A stretch of 64,000 nt of DNA from Drechmeria coniospora (GCF_001625195.1 NC_054389.1:11156520-11220519); one strand, 5' to 3'. Positions 45,522 to 57,689 are shown, counted from the stretch's first letter. Translations and numbers: made by a program. The notes: generated from the letters alone by a model not told the origin.

Positions 45522-46769
45522 GTCGACGTACAGATATCGCGGGCGATGACGATGTCAGCTGGCGGGGATTCTACTCGGCTTGGAGTTGGAACTGTCGATG
45601 TTGGGGTGGACGTGGAGCAGCCGTGGAGGAGATTTTGATTGAGGGCGAAAGGCGGTAGCGGAAGGCGTCATCGAGTTGTTGCATTGAAAATGAAGACTTG
45701 TGGTGAAATGAGTAGCAGTCGCTACCCAGGAACGTAATCTCCGCACCATGATTGGTTGACGGTGCACTTGCAAGACCAACGACACTGGAGAGGAAGGAAG
45801 GAGAGATGAAAGGAAGGTAGGAAGGAGAAAAGGAAGAGAGGAGAAAAGGAAGGAAGGAAGGTAGGAAGGAAAGAAGGAGGGAGAAAGGACGGAAGGAATG
45901 CTGGAGGAGAGAAGGAGAGAAGGAAGGAAGGAGAGAGGAAGGAAGGAAAGAAGGAGGTGTTGGGGCGAGGCAGGGTCGGCGGCGACGTCGACCCGATTGC
46001 ATTCCCAAATAGGAAATATTCGGGGGCCGATCGGCGACCTCACGGAAGCAAGTCAGGTCTCGATTGATAACCGCATTCGTCGAGGTCGATGGGCGGATTG
46101 GCAACCTCGATCGATTCGTCAACCGTCCACTGGCGAGCGAACAAATCAGGACGTGTAGCCTCCACGAGAGCGACACGTGGGGGTGGCTGGAGAGTCGCAT
46201 CAAGGCATCGGCCTTTGGTGTTTTGATCGAAGGGCAGAGCCTCGAAGGGCGAGGAGGTTGGGCTCAGCTTCCACGCGCCGGGTCCGAGTCCCGGTGAAGC
46301 CGCCCAGATCAGCACGACAGCTCTCGACAGAAGGCCGCTCGCCACATGGATCGGTGGGTGCGTGGGTGGCCAGCCCCCCCTCCTCATCCCTCAAACAATG
46401 TCTGAGCCTAGCGCTCCGTAACTAGGCTTCCCGGCGACGCCATAGCGCGCAAAGCTGACCGATGACAGAAGCATCGATAACGATTCGTCAGGGAAGATGG
46501 GTTGTTGCGGCGGAGAGGTGCGTGGCCGTGCTTGCGGCAGTACACACGAATACATGCATATGCAGCAACGTGCCTCCATGGTCGGCGATGTCGCCCTGGC
46601 CTGGCCTGCCGCTGCTTACACCAGCCGATCCGAGAGCAAGTGTTTCAAGGTTTGGCCAGATCTAATAAACATGTCGCATCTCACTCCGTGAGACTGCCCC
46701 GTCCATTCCGTCCGTTCTCTATCCATCGCACGAATTGCGCATCGACGTAGATGCACGTCGCCTGCAGCT

Positions 46770-46771
<2 letters not shown>
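45522..46771. repeat. Intergenic DNA with a GGAAGGAA purine tract
   Basis: An imperfect AGGAAGGA/GGAGAGAA polypurine array spans about 45785-45960. Beyond it, no gene is supported up to the NIS1-like gene. A CCGGGTCCGAGTCCCGG hairpin near 46278-46294 resembles a tRNA T-arm but has no matching acceptor or D-arm. Confidence 0.55.

Positions 46772-46804
<33 letters not shown>
46772..46804. repeat. (AC)n dinucleotide microsatellite
   Basis: About 16 perfect AC units lie roughly 110 bp upstream of the secreted-protein start codon, in the presumed promoter. Confidence 0.9.
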
Positions 46805-46806
<2 letters not shown>

Positions 46807-46838
46807 CCACGCACCTTGGTGTTCACATCCGCGCACCA

Positions 46839-46844
46839 TATATA
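46839..46844 (+). promoter_or_regulatory. TATA-like element of the NIS1-like gene
   Basis: TATATA within ACCATATATACG lies about 70 bp upstream of the ATG at 46912, just downstream of the AC microsatellite. Confidence 0.4.
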
Positions 46845-46911
46845 CGACCCATCAAAGGGTTGGGCTCATCAGAAACGTCCGGTCAAACGTCAACCGCCCA
46901 TTCCCAGCAGC

Positions 46912-47435
46912 ATGCGATCGCTCCTCTTCTCGCTCGCGACCCTGATCGGCCTCGTGAGCCTCGCCGTCGACGGCCGCATCACCGGCATCGCCATCCCCTC
47001 CACCATCCGACCGGGCGATGCCTTCAACGTCACGGTGTACAGCGAAAATTTCATACAGAGCGTCTTCGATGTCGCCCTCACCTTTGGCTACGCAGCAGGC
47101 AATGGCTATCCCGGGAGCCTCGGGACCGTCATCACAAGCGTTTGCCTCGGCAAGGGTGCGCTGGACCCGCTTCCCCCTTCACGCACTCGCATCGACACGG
47201 TAGACGGACTGCTAATGCGTCGGCGCTTTGTCCCGTCACAGATCAGTCGAACCAACCTCGCGACTTCACTAAGCTCATCACCATGCCCACCGATGCACCC
47301 CGGGGCAGGGCAGTCGTCAAGGCGAGCCTGACAAGCCTGATCGGCGTCGTGTCCTCGCCGCAGCAGATCATGTTCAACGTCAGCGTCACCTTGGGCGACC
47401 GCACGAGCAAAACGTACGTCTCGAGCCGCTGGTGA
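46912..47435 (+). CDS. NIS1-like small secreted protein (candidate effector)
   Basis: Two exons, 46912-47155 and 47242-47435 (145 aa), with a GT-AG phase-1 intron. A signal peptide of about 20 residues (MRSLLFSLATLIGLVSLAVDG) leads into RITGIAIPSTIRPGDAFNVT. The segments FGYAAGNGYPGSLGTVI and, after the intron, a late NVSVTLGD strand are hallmarks of the fungal NIS1 (necrosis-inducing secreted protein 1) family. These are small beta-rich extracellular proteins. Family knowledge: in plant-associated fungi NIS1 members dampen pattern-triggered immunity by targeting host receptor-like kinases, yet homologs also occur in saprotrophs and insect or nematode pathogens, where the role is unclear. The length is slightly below typical. 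Possible N-glycosylation sequons are NVT and NVS. The AC repeat and TATA element lie just upstream. Confidence 0.8.
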
Positions 47436-47717
47436 AGGGAGAGCGACGCGAGCGAGTGGATGTGTGTGTGCGTGTGCGAGCGCGGGAGATGAATGACGAG
47501 TAACGGCCGCATGTTGATAGTGACGTCTCCTTTTTTGATTCATGTATGCTCTTGCTAGTGATGCCATTAATACCTACTACTTTCCACTCGACTAGGCTGC
47601 GCTCCTCATGCTCAACTCCAAAATAGATCATTCCCGTTATTCAAGATCGAAGGTGCCCAAAAAGGCCGCCGGAAAATAAACGAGACCGGATGGGTAGGAA
47701 CCGACGCAGCCCTCTGG

Positions 47718-49739
47718 CTACTTTCCTGTCCGACCCTTGGGCCTGGGCCGCCGCACGACCGTCACGCCGTTGGCGCTTCCCCAGACGCTGTCCGACACGC
47801 GCCGAGGGAGCTTCCGGCCGCGCAAGCGCTGGTCGATGAGCCACATGCCGACGACAAACTCCTGACGGCTGAGGCGGCCGCGCCGACCGTCGGCCTCGCC
47901 GCTCGCGACGAGGTCCCAAACCTCGGCGAGTTCGTCCTCGGGCAGGCGCGAGCGACGCCAGATCTCGCGCACCACCACGTTGGCAACGCAGTCGGTTTCG
48001 TCGCCGCGCTGCTCGAGGAGCCAGCCGCGGTTCGACGCCCAGACGGCTTCGTACCGTTTCCGCTCCCGCTCCGTCAGCTCGTCCCGCCACCTTCGGCGCG
48101 AGCCTTCGTGGTGGGCGTGCTTGCCGCGCTGGAGCTTGCTCCGGTGACCCTTGGGCTGCCGTTCCGCCTCCTCCTCCTTGGCCTGCGGCTGCCGGAGCGT
48201 CGGCAGGAGGCGAGGCGACGACCGGTGGTGCTTCGACAGGCCGGACGGAGGGAGCGTGTTGCCCGTGCTGTGCGGCGTCAGCCGCAGGGAGGCGAGAGAG
48301 CCTGCCATGATGGCGTCGGCGAGCGAGTCGAGGTGGAGGGGACCCTCGGGTGCGGCGGCAGCGTGTTGCCTGTAGAAGGCGTCTCGCACGGGCGACGACG
48401 ACGCGCTCCCGGGCGCCGACCGGCCACGCTCGGCGAAGACGTAGGCGAGGGCGCGACTCCTCCCGCCGGGGGACGAGGGGATGACGACGGGCGCCGAGGG
48501 ACCGACTTGGGCATCCGTGCTGGCTCGTCTCTGGCTTCGACTCGTCGTCGACGACCGGCCGACGACAAGCTTCTGGTTCCGAGCCTTTGGCGGCGTCGGC
48601 GGCTGCCCCTTGGACTTTGGGTGCGTCGGTGGGGCCACCCGTTTCTGGGGATCCCGCTCCGGGAGCATCGTCGAAGGCAGCTCGCCGCGGTCGGCACGAG
48701 GGGATGGGGCGACGGTCGGGGAGAGGGTCGGTCTTGCCAGGCGCACGGGTTTGGGGGAGTGCAGCTCGGGCGTCGACCGGATGACGGATGCTTCCAGCGG
48801 CTGCACCGCCCCAGAGGACCGCTTCCTCGGCTTCGAAGAAGGTTGCTCAGGCTGAGGGCTCGATGCCCGCGGGTCCGGTGCCGCTTGTGGAGGGGCCGTG
48901 CCGAGCGTCGGCTTCGGCTTCACATTCGGCTTCAGCTTCGGCTTCGGCTTCGGCTCCGTCTCCGTCTCCGAGGCCTTCGTCGCGTGCTGAGCCTGTGGAG
49001 CCTTCTGCCGCGTCGCAGGCAGAGGCGGAGGGAGACCTTGGACGGCATGCTCAGGGGCCACCTGCGTCTCAGGCCGCTCCCGCAAGGGCGTCGACTTGTA
49101 TCGCCGGACGGGCGGTCGCTGGGCCGCCGGGCCACGGCCCAACGCCGGCTGCTCGTGGGAGCCCCGTTCGAACAGGGAGACGAGGGAGCCCGTGGGTGCG
49201 ATGGATTCCGAGTCGACCGGCACGTGGTGAGCTTGAGCCTGATGCGGTGGTTGAGCGTTGGGATGAGGGCGTGGGTGAGGCCGAGGGAGGGAGCGAGGGC
49301 GGCCGGCATGAGGAGTCGGGCTCACGTTGCGACCGGCAGCGAGCGTCGCGGCGATGAAGCTCGGGCTCTGCGTATCCGCCATGGCTCCCATGGTCATGGC
49401 CATCGATGGTGACGAATTGCCGAGCTGGTGCGGCCGACCGAGCTGGTGGGCGGGGGACTCGGCCTCGGACGCAGCCGCGGCGGAAGCGGAAGCCGTGGCG
49501 GCCGTGAGGGCGACGCCGTTGGTGCTGCTGCTGCTGCCACCACCGCCGGCCGTAGTCGTCGTCGAGGCCGTCATCGACGCCGTCATGGTGGCCGCCGCCG
49601 TGGCCGTCATGGCCGCATTGGAGGACGGCGGTGACGGCTTCGCCGGAGCCTGCTGCTTCTGGAAGGCGAGCGAAGCGCCTCGCAGGGCCACGGCGGCCTT
49701 GTCGGGCGAGCCCGAGGACCGTGACGCGGCGGGATTCAT
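47718..49739 (-). CDS. IRS4: EH-domain protein, Irs4/Tax4-like
   Basis: A single exon of 673 aa with the ATG at 49739. Most of the protein is low-complexity (Ala, Ser, Thr, Pro, Lys): an Ala/Thr-rich N-terminal part with [13 protein letters not shown] repeats and a long basic/proline-rich middle (a [14 protein letters not shown] segment near residue 270). The C-terminus (about 560-655) is a conserved EH-like domain: [58 protein letters not shown]. The NPF-binding pocket Trp and the EF-hand-like loop are visible. Family role in yeast: Irs4/Tax4 regulate the Inp51 phosphoinositide 5-phosphatase and hence PI(4,5)P2, cell-wall integrity, autophagy and rDNA silencing. Only the EH domain supports the assignment. 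Confidence 0.85.
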   Translation of the reverse strand: MNPAASRSSGSPDKAAVALRGASLAFQKQQAPAKPSPPSSNAAMTATAAATMTASMTASTTTTAGGGGSSSSTNGVALTAATASASAAAASEAESPAHQLGRPHQLGNSSPSMAMTMGAMADTQSPSFIAATLAAGRNVSPTPHAGRPRSLPRPHPRPHPNAQPPHQAQAHHVPVDSESIAPTGSLVSLFERGSHEQPALGRGPAAQRPPVRRYKSTPLRERPETQVAPEHAVQGLPPPLPATRQKAPQAQHATKASETETEPKPKPKLKPNVKPKPTLGTAPPQAAPDPRASSPQPEQPSSKPRKRSSGAVQPLEASVIRSTPELHSPKPVRLARPTLSPTVAPSPRADRGELPSTMLPERDPQKRVAPPTHPKSKGQPPTPPKARNQKLVVGRSSTTSRSQRRASTDAQVGPSAPVVIPSSPGGRSRALAYVFAERGRSAPGSASSSPVRDAFYRQHAAAAPEGPLHLDSLADAIMAGSLASLRLTPHSTGNTLPPSGLSKHHRSSPRLLPTLRQPQAKEEEAERQPKGHRSKLQRGKHAHHEGSRRRWRDELTERERKRYEAVWASNRGWLLEQRGDETDCVANVVVREIWRRSRLPEDELAEVWDLVASGEADGRRGRLSRQEFVVGMWLIDQRLRGRKLPRRVSDSVWGSANGVTVVRRPRPKGRTGK

Positions 49740-50021
49740 CGCCGGCCTGCGCGGGGGCAGTCGTTGCCGTTACATGGGCGCCGTATCGGTGTCGAGTCAA
49801 GGACAATTGACGGTGAAAATGAAGGCTATGGGGAGAAATCCATTCCAAGGGCAAGTACGGAGCATGGAGTAGTCGTACGCAAGTAGGCGTAGGAAGGAGA
49901 GAGTGTCAAGGGGTCAAGGGGGGCTGCTTGCCGCATTCGGCTCATTGGCGTTTAGCTACCAGCAGCTGCAACACCAGCACCAACGCAGCAGCCACAGCGG
50001 CACGAGCAGCACCAGCGCCAG

Positions 50022-50052
<31 letters not shown>

Positions 50053-51131
50053 ACCAGCTTCAGCACCAGCGCCAGCGCCAGCAGCACCAGCACCAGCACC
50101 AGCACCAGCACCAGCTTCAGCACCAGCTTCAGCACCAGCTTCAGCACCAGCACCAGCACCCGCACCAGCACCCGCACCAGCACCAAAGCAGCACCAGCAC
50201 GAATAACCAACCACCTACGGAGCACTAGCACGCCATATTACCATGTACTTACGCACTCCGTCCAGTGAGGCTCCCCTGCAGCAGCAGCCAGCACCTCAGC
50301 CACCAGCACCTACCATTCTCCAGTCCAGTGCCGCCATCACCACCGCCACCACCGCCACCACCAGCATCTCGCCAGAGTCTCGCCAGAGTCTCGCCAGAGT
50401 CTCGCCAGAGTCTCGCCAGAGTCTCGCCAGAGTCTCGCCAGCACCTCCCCATCCTTGCTCAACATCGAATCCTTGACGACTCTGCGACTAGAAGCAATCC
50501 GAATGCCCTCGAAAAGCCTCGCCACTTCGTCCCTCGCCGTCGACCGACGACACCGCCGTTCTCGTCGAGGTATGCACGAGAGCCAAACGCCAGGAGACGT
50601 CGGCGCCCGAGGAGGGAGGGCAATGATGAGGGATAAAGAATGCGAGAAAGCAAGCATCGGCTGTTCGCCAGCATCGGCTGTTCGCTAGCATCGGCTGTTC
50701 GCTACCTATTTTCTGCTCGCAGACCGTCAAAGGCTCCTCCATACATACACACATACACATATGCACACTGCAGTTGTCGCTCGATGCACAGAAAACAACG
50801 CCCCCAACCGAACGCCTCTCTCCCCTTCCCGCTGGCCTTCCCTTTCCCTTTCCCGCCGGCCATGGCAAGCAGGCACGGCATTCCAAGGTGCCAAGGCTCG
50901 TATGTCCAGGTGCCCCGTGCCATCTGGGTACTGTCAAAAGGGGACAACGCCGAAGCAATATGTAGGTACAGTCCGCCGCCCGAGACGCTCACCCCCCCAC
51001 GTCACCGGCCGCAATAACGATGAGACGTGGAAACATGGTGGGCAAACGCAGAACCGAGGCCGGAGCGCTCGCGCTGCTTCGGCTCGCGCTGCGTGTCCGA
51101 CGACGTGGTCATGCTGTGCACGCCGCGCGAA
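49740..51131. repeat. Intergenic region with three distinct tandem arrays
   Basis: A CAGCAC/CAGCTT hexanucleotide array spans about 49960-50195. An 11-bp TCTCGCCAGAG array (about seven copies) spans about 50367-50442. A 17-bp GCATCGGCTGTTCGCTA array (three copies) lies at about 50654-50704. Frames through them in all directions are simple poly-Ala/Ser/Pro/Val translations and are not genes. The rest is the upstream flank of IRS4 and the 3' flank of ASE1. Confidence 0.75.
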
Positions 51132-53607
51132 TCAGAAAACTTCCTCGTCGGTCCACTCGCTGCCCGAGATGATCCGCTGGCCGTCGGGCTCGATCATGAC
51201 GGGCCCGGCGTACCCTGGCGGCGGCGGGACCCCCCTCGCCCGCTTGGCTTGGCTGCCGGGCCGCGGGCACTGCTCCGGCTCGAACCGCTTTCCGCGCGCC
51301 GCCCGGACCCTCGCGTAGTACTCCTCGGACGCATCCGGCTCCGGCTCGCTCGCGTCCTCGTATGTCTCCCAGTTCTCGGAGCCGGCCGAGACGACGGTCG
51401 TGCCTCCCGAGACGACCGTCGACGTGTTCGATATTTGCCGGGACCCGGGCGCCGGCGCGTACCCTTGGAATCCCCTGGACCCGCCGACCTCGACGACGTC
51501 GTAGCGGCCGTCGCAAGGCCGCTGCTCGCCGTAGCCGCTCGCCTGCGTGCGGTACGACTGGTTCGAGTTGGAACGCGTCGTCCGCGTCGCGCCGTCGTCG
51601 TAGACGTCGTCGTCGGCCATGCACTGCTTCTGCTTCTTCGCCGGCGTCGGCGCCAGCTCCGGCACCGCCTCGAGGTCGCGCATCTTGGGCGGCGGCGCCC
51701 GCAGGGGCGCACCGGTCCGGTGCATCGCCGTCCTCGACTCGGCCCTCGACTCGGCCCTCGAGGCCGCCCTCGAGGCCGCCCTCGACTCGACGCGCGGCCG
51801 CTCGGGCGAGTTGTTGCCGTTCTTCATGTTCGACAGCGGCATGCGCGCCGGAATCTTGGACGGGCTGCCCTTGCCGAGGGCGACGAGGGAATTCTTCGTC
51901 AGCGTGCCGTGACCCGTGGTCGGCGCCTTGGCCGATGCCGACTTGGTGCTGTTGGCCCGGCTGTGGCCGCCGGCCCTGGAAGGGTTCGCGTTCGCGTGCG
52001 AGGGTGGCGGCCCGGCCGGCGTCTTGGACCGCGTCCCGGCGGCGGCGGCGGCGGCGGCGGCGGCCGGCTTGGGCGCCTCGGCCTCGAGCTCGTCGAGGTA
52101 GCGCTCGCCGAAGACGAGGAACGGCTTGCCGTACTCGTCCTCCCACTGCTCGAGCATCCGGCGCGCCTCGGCCGTCACCTTGGGCAGCTCCTTGGCGATC
52201 CGCTTCCGCATCTTCTCCTCCCGCAGCAGCTTCCCCGGGTCGCGCTTCTCCCCCTTTTGACCGCGCATCATGAGCCGCGAGGCGTCCTGGCTCGAGGCCG
52301 CCAGCTCGTCGCGGTCGCTGATGAGCGTCCGGTGCCTCTCGATGAGCGCCAGCGTCGGCGCCCGCTGTTCCTTGAGGGCCTCGAGCCGGCTCACCTCGCG
52401 CTCGTGCGCCTCGAGCAGGGCGTCGCTGTAGACGTCGGAGAAGGCGGGCGTGAAGTCGAGCATCTCGTCCTCGGACAGGTAGAGCGCGTCCCAGAGGTCC
52501 TGCAGCTTCACCCGGGCGTCCTCGACGAACAGGTGTAGGTTCTGTCGCTTCAGCTCGTGGAGCCGCGCGAGCTCGTCCTCGAACTCGTTGATCTGCCGCA
52601 CGCCGCAGCCGCGGTTCTGGTTGAGGAACGTCTTGGTCTCGGCCGCCTCGACCCCGAGCTTGTCCCAGAGGTTCTCGACGGCGGCCCGGAGGTCGCGCAG
52701 CCGCCTCTCGCGGTTCTTCTTCTCGTCGGCGAGCCGGTCGCGCTTCGTCTGCAGGCGGGCAAGATCCTCGTCGTGCAGGCCGAGCTGCTCGGGCGCGTCG
52801 CGCGAGAACTGGACGATGGCGCCGTCCTGCTGCGCCTGCGGGATGCCGAGCTCGGCCCAGAGCTGGATGATGTCGTCCGACAGCGACTGGACGGTGGCGA
52901 TGCGACGCGTGTACTCGTCGTAGACGCGCGTGAACTCGCCGTCGAGGCCGTCGACGTAGGCCGGGGACAGGTCAAAGGTCGGCGGGATCGATTGGTTCGG
53001 GCCCGTGGGGGGCAGCGCCATCCGGACGAAGCCGGGTTCGAGGTGGGACGAGTACGACTCGAGCGCCTCGACGAGCTCTGCGCGCACCCTCTCCGTTAGC
53101 GACGGACGGCAGCGGCACACGCTCGGCGGCGCCCTCTGCGGCTGGCTGTCTTACTCAGAACTTGCTCGCAACGCTCCCTGTGCAGCCGGCCGACCTGGCT
53201 GCTCTTCTCCTTCAGTGCCTGCAGGCAGCGGTTCAGCGGATATGTGATTTGGAACTCGTCGTCTTGGTCGTGCGATCGTCGGGGCCTCGAGCTGTCGAGC
53301 GAGGCCTCCATCTGGCGGATGCAGGTCATCGTCCTCCGCGCCTCGTCGACCATCTCCTTCTTCTCCGCCGTCACGATGCGGACCTGATTCTCGAGCGCTT
53401 CCGACAGGGCATTGAAGAGCTGCGGCACCCGCGTCAGCACCGAGACTCCCCCACTGCCGTCGGGCGCCGAAGCCGCCCCCCTCCGCCACTCACCTCTGCC
53501 TCGCGCGATTCGCGCTCATGGCTCGCCACGCCGATCTCGTCGAACAAGGCATGCAGCTGGTGAATGCTGTTGTTGACCTGTTGTGACAGGAAGCTGGTGT
53601 TGTTCAT
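51132..53607 (-). CDS. ASE1: Microtubule-bundling protein Ase1/PRC1/MAP65
   Basis: Three exons: 53607-53494, 53419-53155 and 53077-51132 (774 aa), all GT-AG; the last intron has a GCTAAC branch site. Exon 1 opens MNNTSFLSQQVNNSIHQLHA. The MAP65/ASE1 domain spans about residues 15-480: coiled-coil dimerisation region, RERRLRDLRAAVENLWDKLG, FEDELARLHELKR and the microtubule-binding spectrin repeat (LQDLWDALYLSEDEML, REEKMRKRIAKELPKVTAEA, WEDEYGKPFLVFGERYLDEL). A poly-Ala stretch and a basic Ser/Pro-rich tail follow, with an acidic end. Family role: crosslinks antiparallel microtubules at the spindle midzone for anaphase B and cytokinesis, controlled by Cdk phosphorylation of the tail. A long plus-strand antisense frame over exon 3 is a GC-driven shadow. 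Confidence 0.94.
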
Positions 53608-54340
53608 GGCGTCGGTTCGCACGCCCAGACGCGCACGCGGGGAGAGAGAAGCGAAAGGGAAAACGAGCGACGACCGTAGGCTGGTGTGCTCGAGTCGGTA
53701 GGGAACGTGGCCCGCTTGCTGAGGGAAAAGCACCGACCGACCAGCTGGCCTCGCTGGTATGCGCCGTGCGCTGGATTGCGGAACGGGGGGGGGGGGGGGG
53801 ATATGGGGGACGGCGTCGGGTTTGGGGTCGGAGTTGGCGCCGCGAATGAATGGACGGGTCGATGGATCGCAAGATCTGTGACGAGGAAACGAGGGAGAGT
53901 GGGCGGGCGGGCGTGTGTTGTTTACATCTGACGGCGAGGGGGCGTGCGCGATGTCAGGAGCATTCTTTCCCTCCTCTCGCGACGCTCGTCTTCGTTTCTG
54001 TGCAGTCACGGCTCCGGTGGGTGACGTCTGTCAGTCGTGAGCTCGAGCTTGAGGTTCAGAGGAAAAAAAAGAGGTGGAATTGTGGGCGTGGGATCGTGGA
54101 CGAAGCTGGAGGAGTTCAGAGCGGAAAGATACAGCTGTACATAAGATGCTTCTCCAGGGACTCCACCGACGGCCGGTGGGGATGCCATGTTGGGATGTTT
54201 GCATTGTCGGGAGCCGTCGGCCCGGCAACTGGCGCGACATTGTCTGTGCACGCCGCCCTTGAGGGCTGTTGGTTGGCCAGCTTCCAAGCTCCTTCCTCCC
54301 TTGACAGGTACGGATATGCAGGTACACTTCTACAAATAGG
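53608..54340. other. Upstream flank of ASE1, no gene seen
   Basis: This contains a 16-base G homopolymer (53785-53800), read as poly-C in the ASE1 promoter orientation. No gene is supported in the interval. Confidence 0.45.
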
Positions 54341-55060
54341 TACCAATCATACCACTTTGGTACGGAGTGCATGCATGTAGGTGCAAGTACATGTGTAAGT
54401 AATTGCAGTAAGTACATCTACACTTGAACCGCTCATTACAGTAGTTGTACTCCGTACTCCGTACATACATACACCTGAAGGCAAGCAGCTGTACGGAGTA
54501 CTTACAGTACTTATCTACATGTACTATACTGTACTTTAAGTACTCCGTACAACACCTACGGAGTACTCCGTCTTTGTACTTTCAATACATAAACTCGAGA
54601 GCACCTGCATGTGTACTCCGCACTCCGCACAGTATTACTCCGTATACATGCACAAGTAGTCGTGAGAATGTACAGTATTCTGTACCTGTGCAAGCTCCTA
54701 GTTACTGCGGACCACTGCGTACCAAGTACGGAGTACTTGCGTTGATAATTGCGTATGTACGGAGTACTCCGTACTTGTCCACATATTAAATTGTACAGTA
54801 CGGAGTACGGAGAACACCCAACAACGTACTTGTACCAATGCTGCAGGGTGCCTTAATGCGCGGGAGTATTCAATTAATTACTGTATGACTGCATGTAGGT
54901 ACATGTGCGTAGTTGTATATTTCTTTGTGGTATCATCCTTCAAATTGGCATACGGAGTAATACGGCGTACGTTTACTTGTCCTCGTACTCCGTACTGCAG
55001 TTCTAGTTGCATTGCATTGATTCTTGCCATGTACAGTATTTCAGAGCAAGACTACATACA
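54341..55060. repeat. GTAC-word island
   Basis: Very dense GTAC words are present, e.g. GTACTCCGTACTCCGTACAT at about 54448-54467 and many ACGGAGTAC copies at 54490-54800. No gene is supported. Confidence 0.7.
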
Positions 55061-55456
55061 GTACGAGTGCAAAGTACACAAGTACAATTATTACTCTGTA
55101 CGGAGTACTCCGTACTACAGTACTTATACGGAGTACATGTGAGCTCATACAGGACGAGTGCAAAGTAAGTACATACAACTACTCCGTACATACAGTACTT
55201 GTACAGAGTACATGTGAGCTCATACAGGACGAGTGCAAAGTAAGTACACACAACCAATCCGTGCATACAGCACTTGTACAGAGTACATGTGAGCTCATAC
55301 AGGACGAGTGTAAAGTAAGTACATACAACCAATCCGTACATACAGCACTTGTACAGAGTACATGTGAGCTCATACAGTACGAGTGCAAAGTACGTACAAC
55401 TACTCCGTACATACAGTGCTTGTACAGTAAGTACGGAGTACATGTGAGCTCCATTC
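55061..55456. repeat. 75-bp minisatellite, about five copies
   Basis: The marker GAGCTCATACAG recurs at 55141, 55216, 55291 and 55366, exactly 75 bp apart, with a final partial GAGCTC at 55446 and a diverged copy before 55141. Each unit contains ACAGGACGAGTGCAAAGTAA, a CATACAACTACTCCGTACAT-like part and TTGTACAGAGTACATGT. The unit is thus built from the island's GTAC words, and point differences between copies are few. Confidence 0.9.
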
Positions 55457-57689
55457 ATCATACTAGTTCATCTTGGTGAACACCTCCCAACGCAACTCCA
55501 CACCCTCCCTCGCTTCGCTGCGGTAAATGCACGCAGCAACGGTGGTCGATGCGACAACCAACGATGCCGTCACAACCAACCCCGACCCCAGGCAACGGTC
55601 CCTGCATTATTAAGATTACACACTGCGGCAGTATTCGACCGTCCGCACATCCGCCTTCCTCCCTCAATAGTGGGGGGGCTTACTGAAACAATCGAGATTC
55701 GAATCATCGATCCGTCGACTCTGGTCTCAAACATACATACACACGCTTGTGTGTACTCCGTATTCTATACCAGAATACCCTCTCACGTCCCTGTCGAGGG
55801 CCCTCCCCACAGTATTCCCGGATACTGGGAAGCACTGTCACATCTGTCGTTCGTATCGCACCACCCATCATCGTACCCGTCCCCGTGCACGTAAGTATGC
55901 AGTAGTCTGGATACGCTCCATGGCAAAGGAACGAGGGCAGCTCCACGAGTACAGCCTGAACACGCCAAACTCTCGACCGCGAGAGAGCCGGGCCCCATCT
56001 TCTACCCTCGGATCAGGCTCCATGGCAATTCATCATCGACTTCAGCTCTCCCTTCTCGCCCCCATCCATCTTCCTGTCATCACAACTTTCGCCTTCCGAT
56101 GACGATGCCGACCTTGAAGAAACACACTTCAACACAGTGACCAGGTTGATGTGACGGGAGATGTTGACGTTTCAGCACGCTCCATTCACCCCACCAGCAC
56201 TCTACAAAAAAAACGCATCTGCCTTGGCCACGGGGGGTCCAACACGTTCAATTTCTCGCTAATTTCTCGCACCTTCAGAATGTCAAATATTTTATTTATG
56301 GGGTCGACAACGGTCATTCGCCGCGCTTCTCTCGGTGCCGACTGAGCCTACAGCCAGAAAACTTCCTTGTGATGGTCCCCCAGCCGCCTCTGCATGTATA
56401 GCAACGTCGTTTTCTCTCGGGTCCATTCGTGATGGACGCTAATACCGTGCGGACCTATCTATTTTGGGCCATTCTGTTCAGACTCCTGACTGTCCAGCGT
56501 CCCATCAGCTTCAACTCTCCACCGTCTTCCAGCCTACTCTCCACCACCTCGGATGTCCGGTTCGCAGACCGCTCCTCTCCTCGTAGGACTCTCATCCCAT
56601 CCGCCATGCTGACACTCATTTTAAGGTCTGGTTTTGAACAGCTCAGCGGGAGCCGTCGGTCTCGGGGGCTTGTAAACACTAGGTCACAGCGCTTTGCCAC
56701 CTGGAACATGCAGAATAATTTATTTCCATTCTGATGGCATTGGCACAGGGCGAGAGAGCTGCTGCCACTGCCGCTTTCCTCCACTGGAGTAGCCTCAGCA
56801 TCGGGCCAGGTCCGGAGTACCTGGCGAGCTGTCGGTGTTTCCACAACCTTCGCGCCACTCCCTGAACCTCATTTTTTCCTGCAACGAGAAAGGAAATTGA
56901 TTTGGCGTGATGGAAAATCGTTCCGCACCGTGGACATGCCGCATCAAGCTAGGATGGGTGTATCCAAAGTTCCGACTCTCCGTGGCGACATGGTGCCAAT
57001 CGCCGTCTTCGCGCTCGTGTTGCCAATCAAGATGCCTTGGTTGGGGGAGAGGAAAGCTTGACGGTGGCCATGTCTCAGCTCATGTCTTTTATCCGAACAT
57101 ACCAAATCCAATGGGCTGATCAATACGAATCTTCCAGCAGAATGGGGGACACTCCATGGCGGGCCACGGTAACGTGAGGCAAAGACATCGAGTCGAACGG
57201 CCTATATTGGCAGTCGAGCAGAAAAATCCTCCGTATTCCACCAGCCACCACACACCTCCCTTAAAACCAACAGTGACTCAACCAAACTAGCAGTAGAACT
57301 TCACTCGGCATCAGGCGTTGTTCAAATGCTCCGCGTCGTTGCTACGCCTTGCTCCAAGATGCCTAATCCGGTAGGACGGGACGGGCCGGGTCCGTGTGGG
57401 GCCAGATGGGCACTAGTTGAAGTAGTCCTTCGTCCTCGTCACGCAACGGGGAGAGGGTGCCCTCCGTGTACATGTAAATGCATGGGCGGCGATGTCATCA
57501 CACACGCCTTGTTCGAATCATGTCTCAAATGACAACATATGCCAAACTGTGGGGGATCTCGTCCATCCGCAAATGCCCGCCAGCTTGTCCATGACTCGTA
57601 AGGATCAAATAATTGTTGCCCTTGTCGCTTGCCCTTGGCTGCTCTTGATGGCAGATGCGGGCAGCTCACGGCTCGGATCAGATAAGCGA
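55457..57689. other. Gene-poor region, nothing recognised
   Basis: About 2.2 kb are without GTAC words and without a supportable gene. Short frames occur on both strands (e.g. 56429-56734 plus, opening at ATG 56432 after a GTG; 56455-56844 minus) but have no recognisable domains. The composition is mixed, and the region could hold decayed sequence. The last part is the 3' flank of the Rho-like gene. Confidence 0.35.

Noticed and set aside
46274..46296. T-arm-like hairpin CCGGG-TCCGAGT-CCCGG
   Set aside because: The loop lacks the canonical TTC and no partner arms are found upstream.
48108..49412. 434-codon plus-strand frame opposite IRS4
   Set aside because: Arg/Leu-rich shadow frame with no recognisable domain.
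49903..50268. Ser/Thr/Ala-repeat frames over the CAGCAC array
   Set aside because: All frames of a hexanucleotide repeat stay open; none has non-repetitive coding sequence.
51027..52538. Long plus-strand frame of 503 codons antisense to ASE1
   Set aside because: Same GC-driven mirror effect. The ASE1 frame on the other strand has clear family motifs.
55061..55456. Regularly spaced repeats resembling a CRISPR array
   Set aside because: The whole 75-bp unit repeats, with no unique spacers; it is an ordinary minisatellite in a eukaryotic genome.
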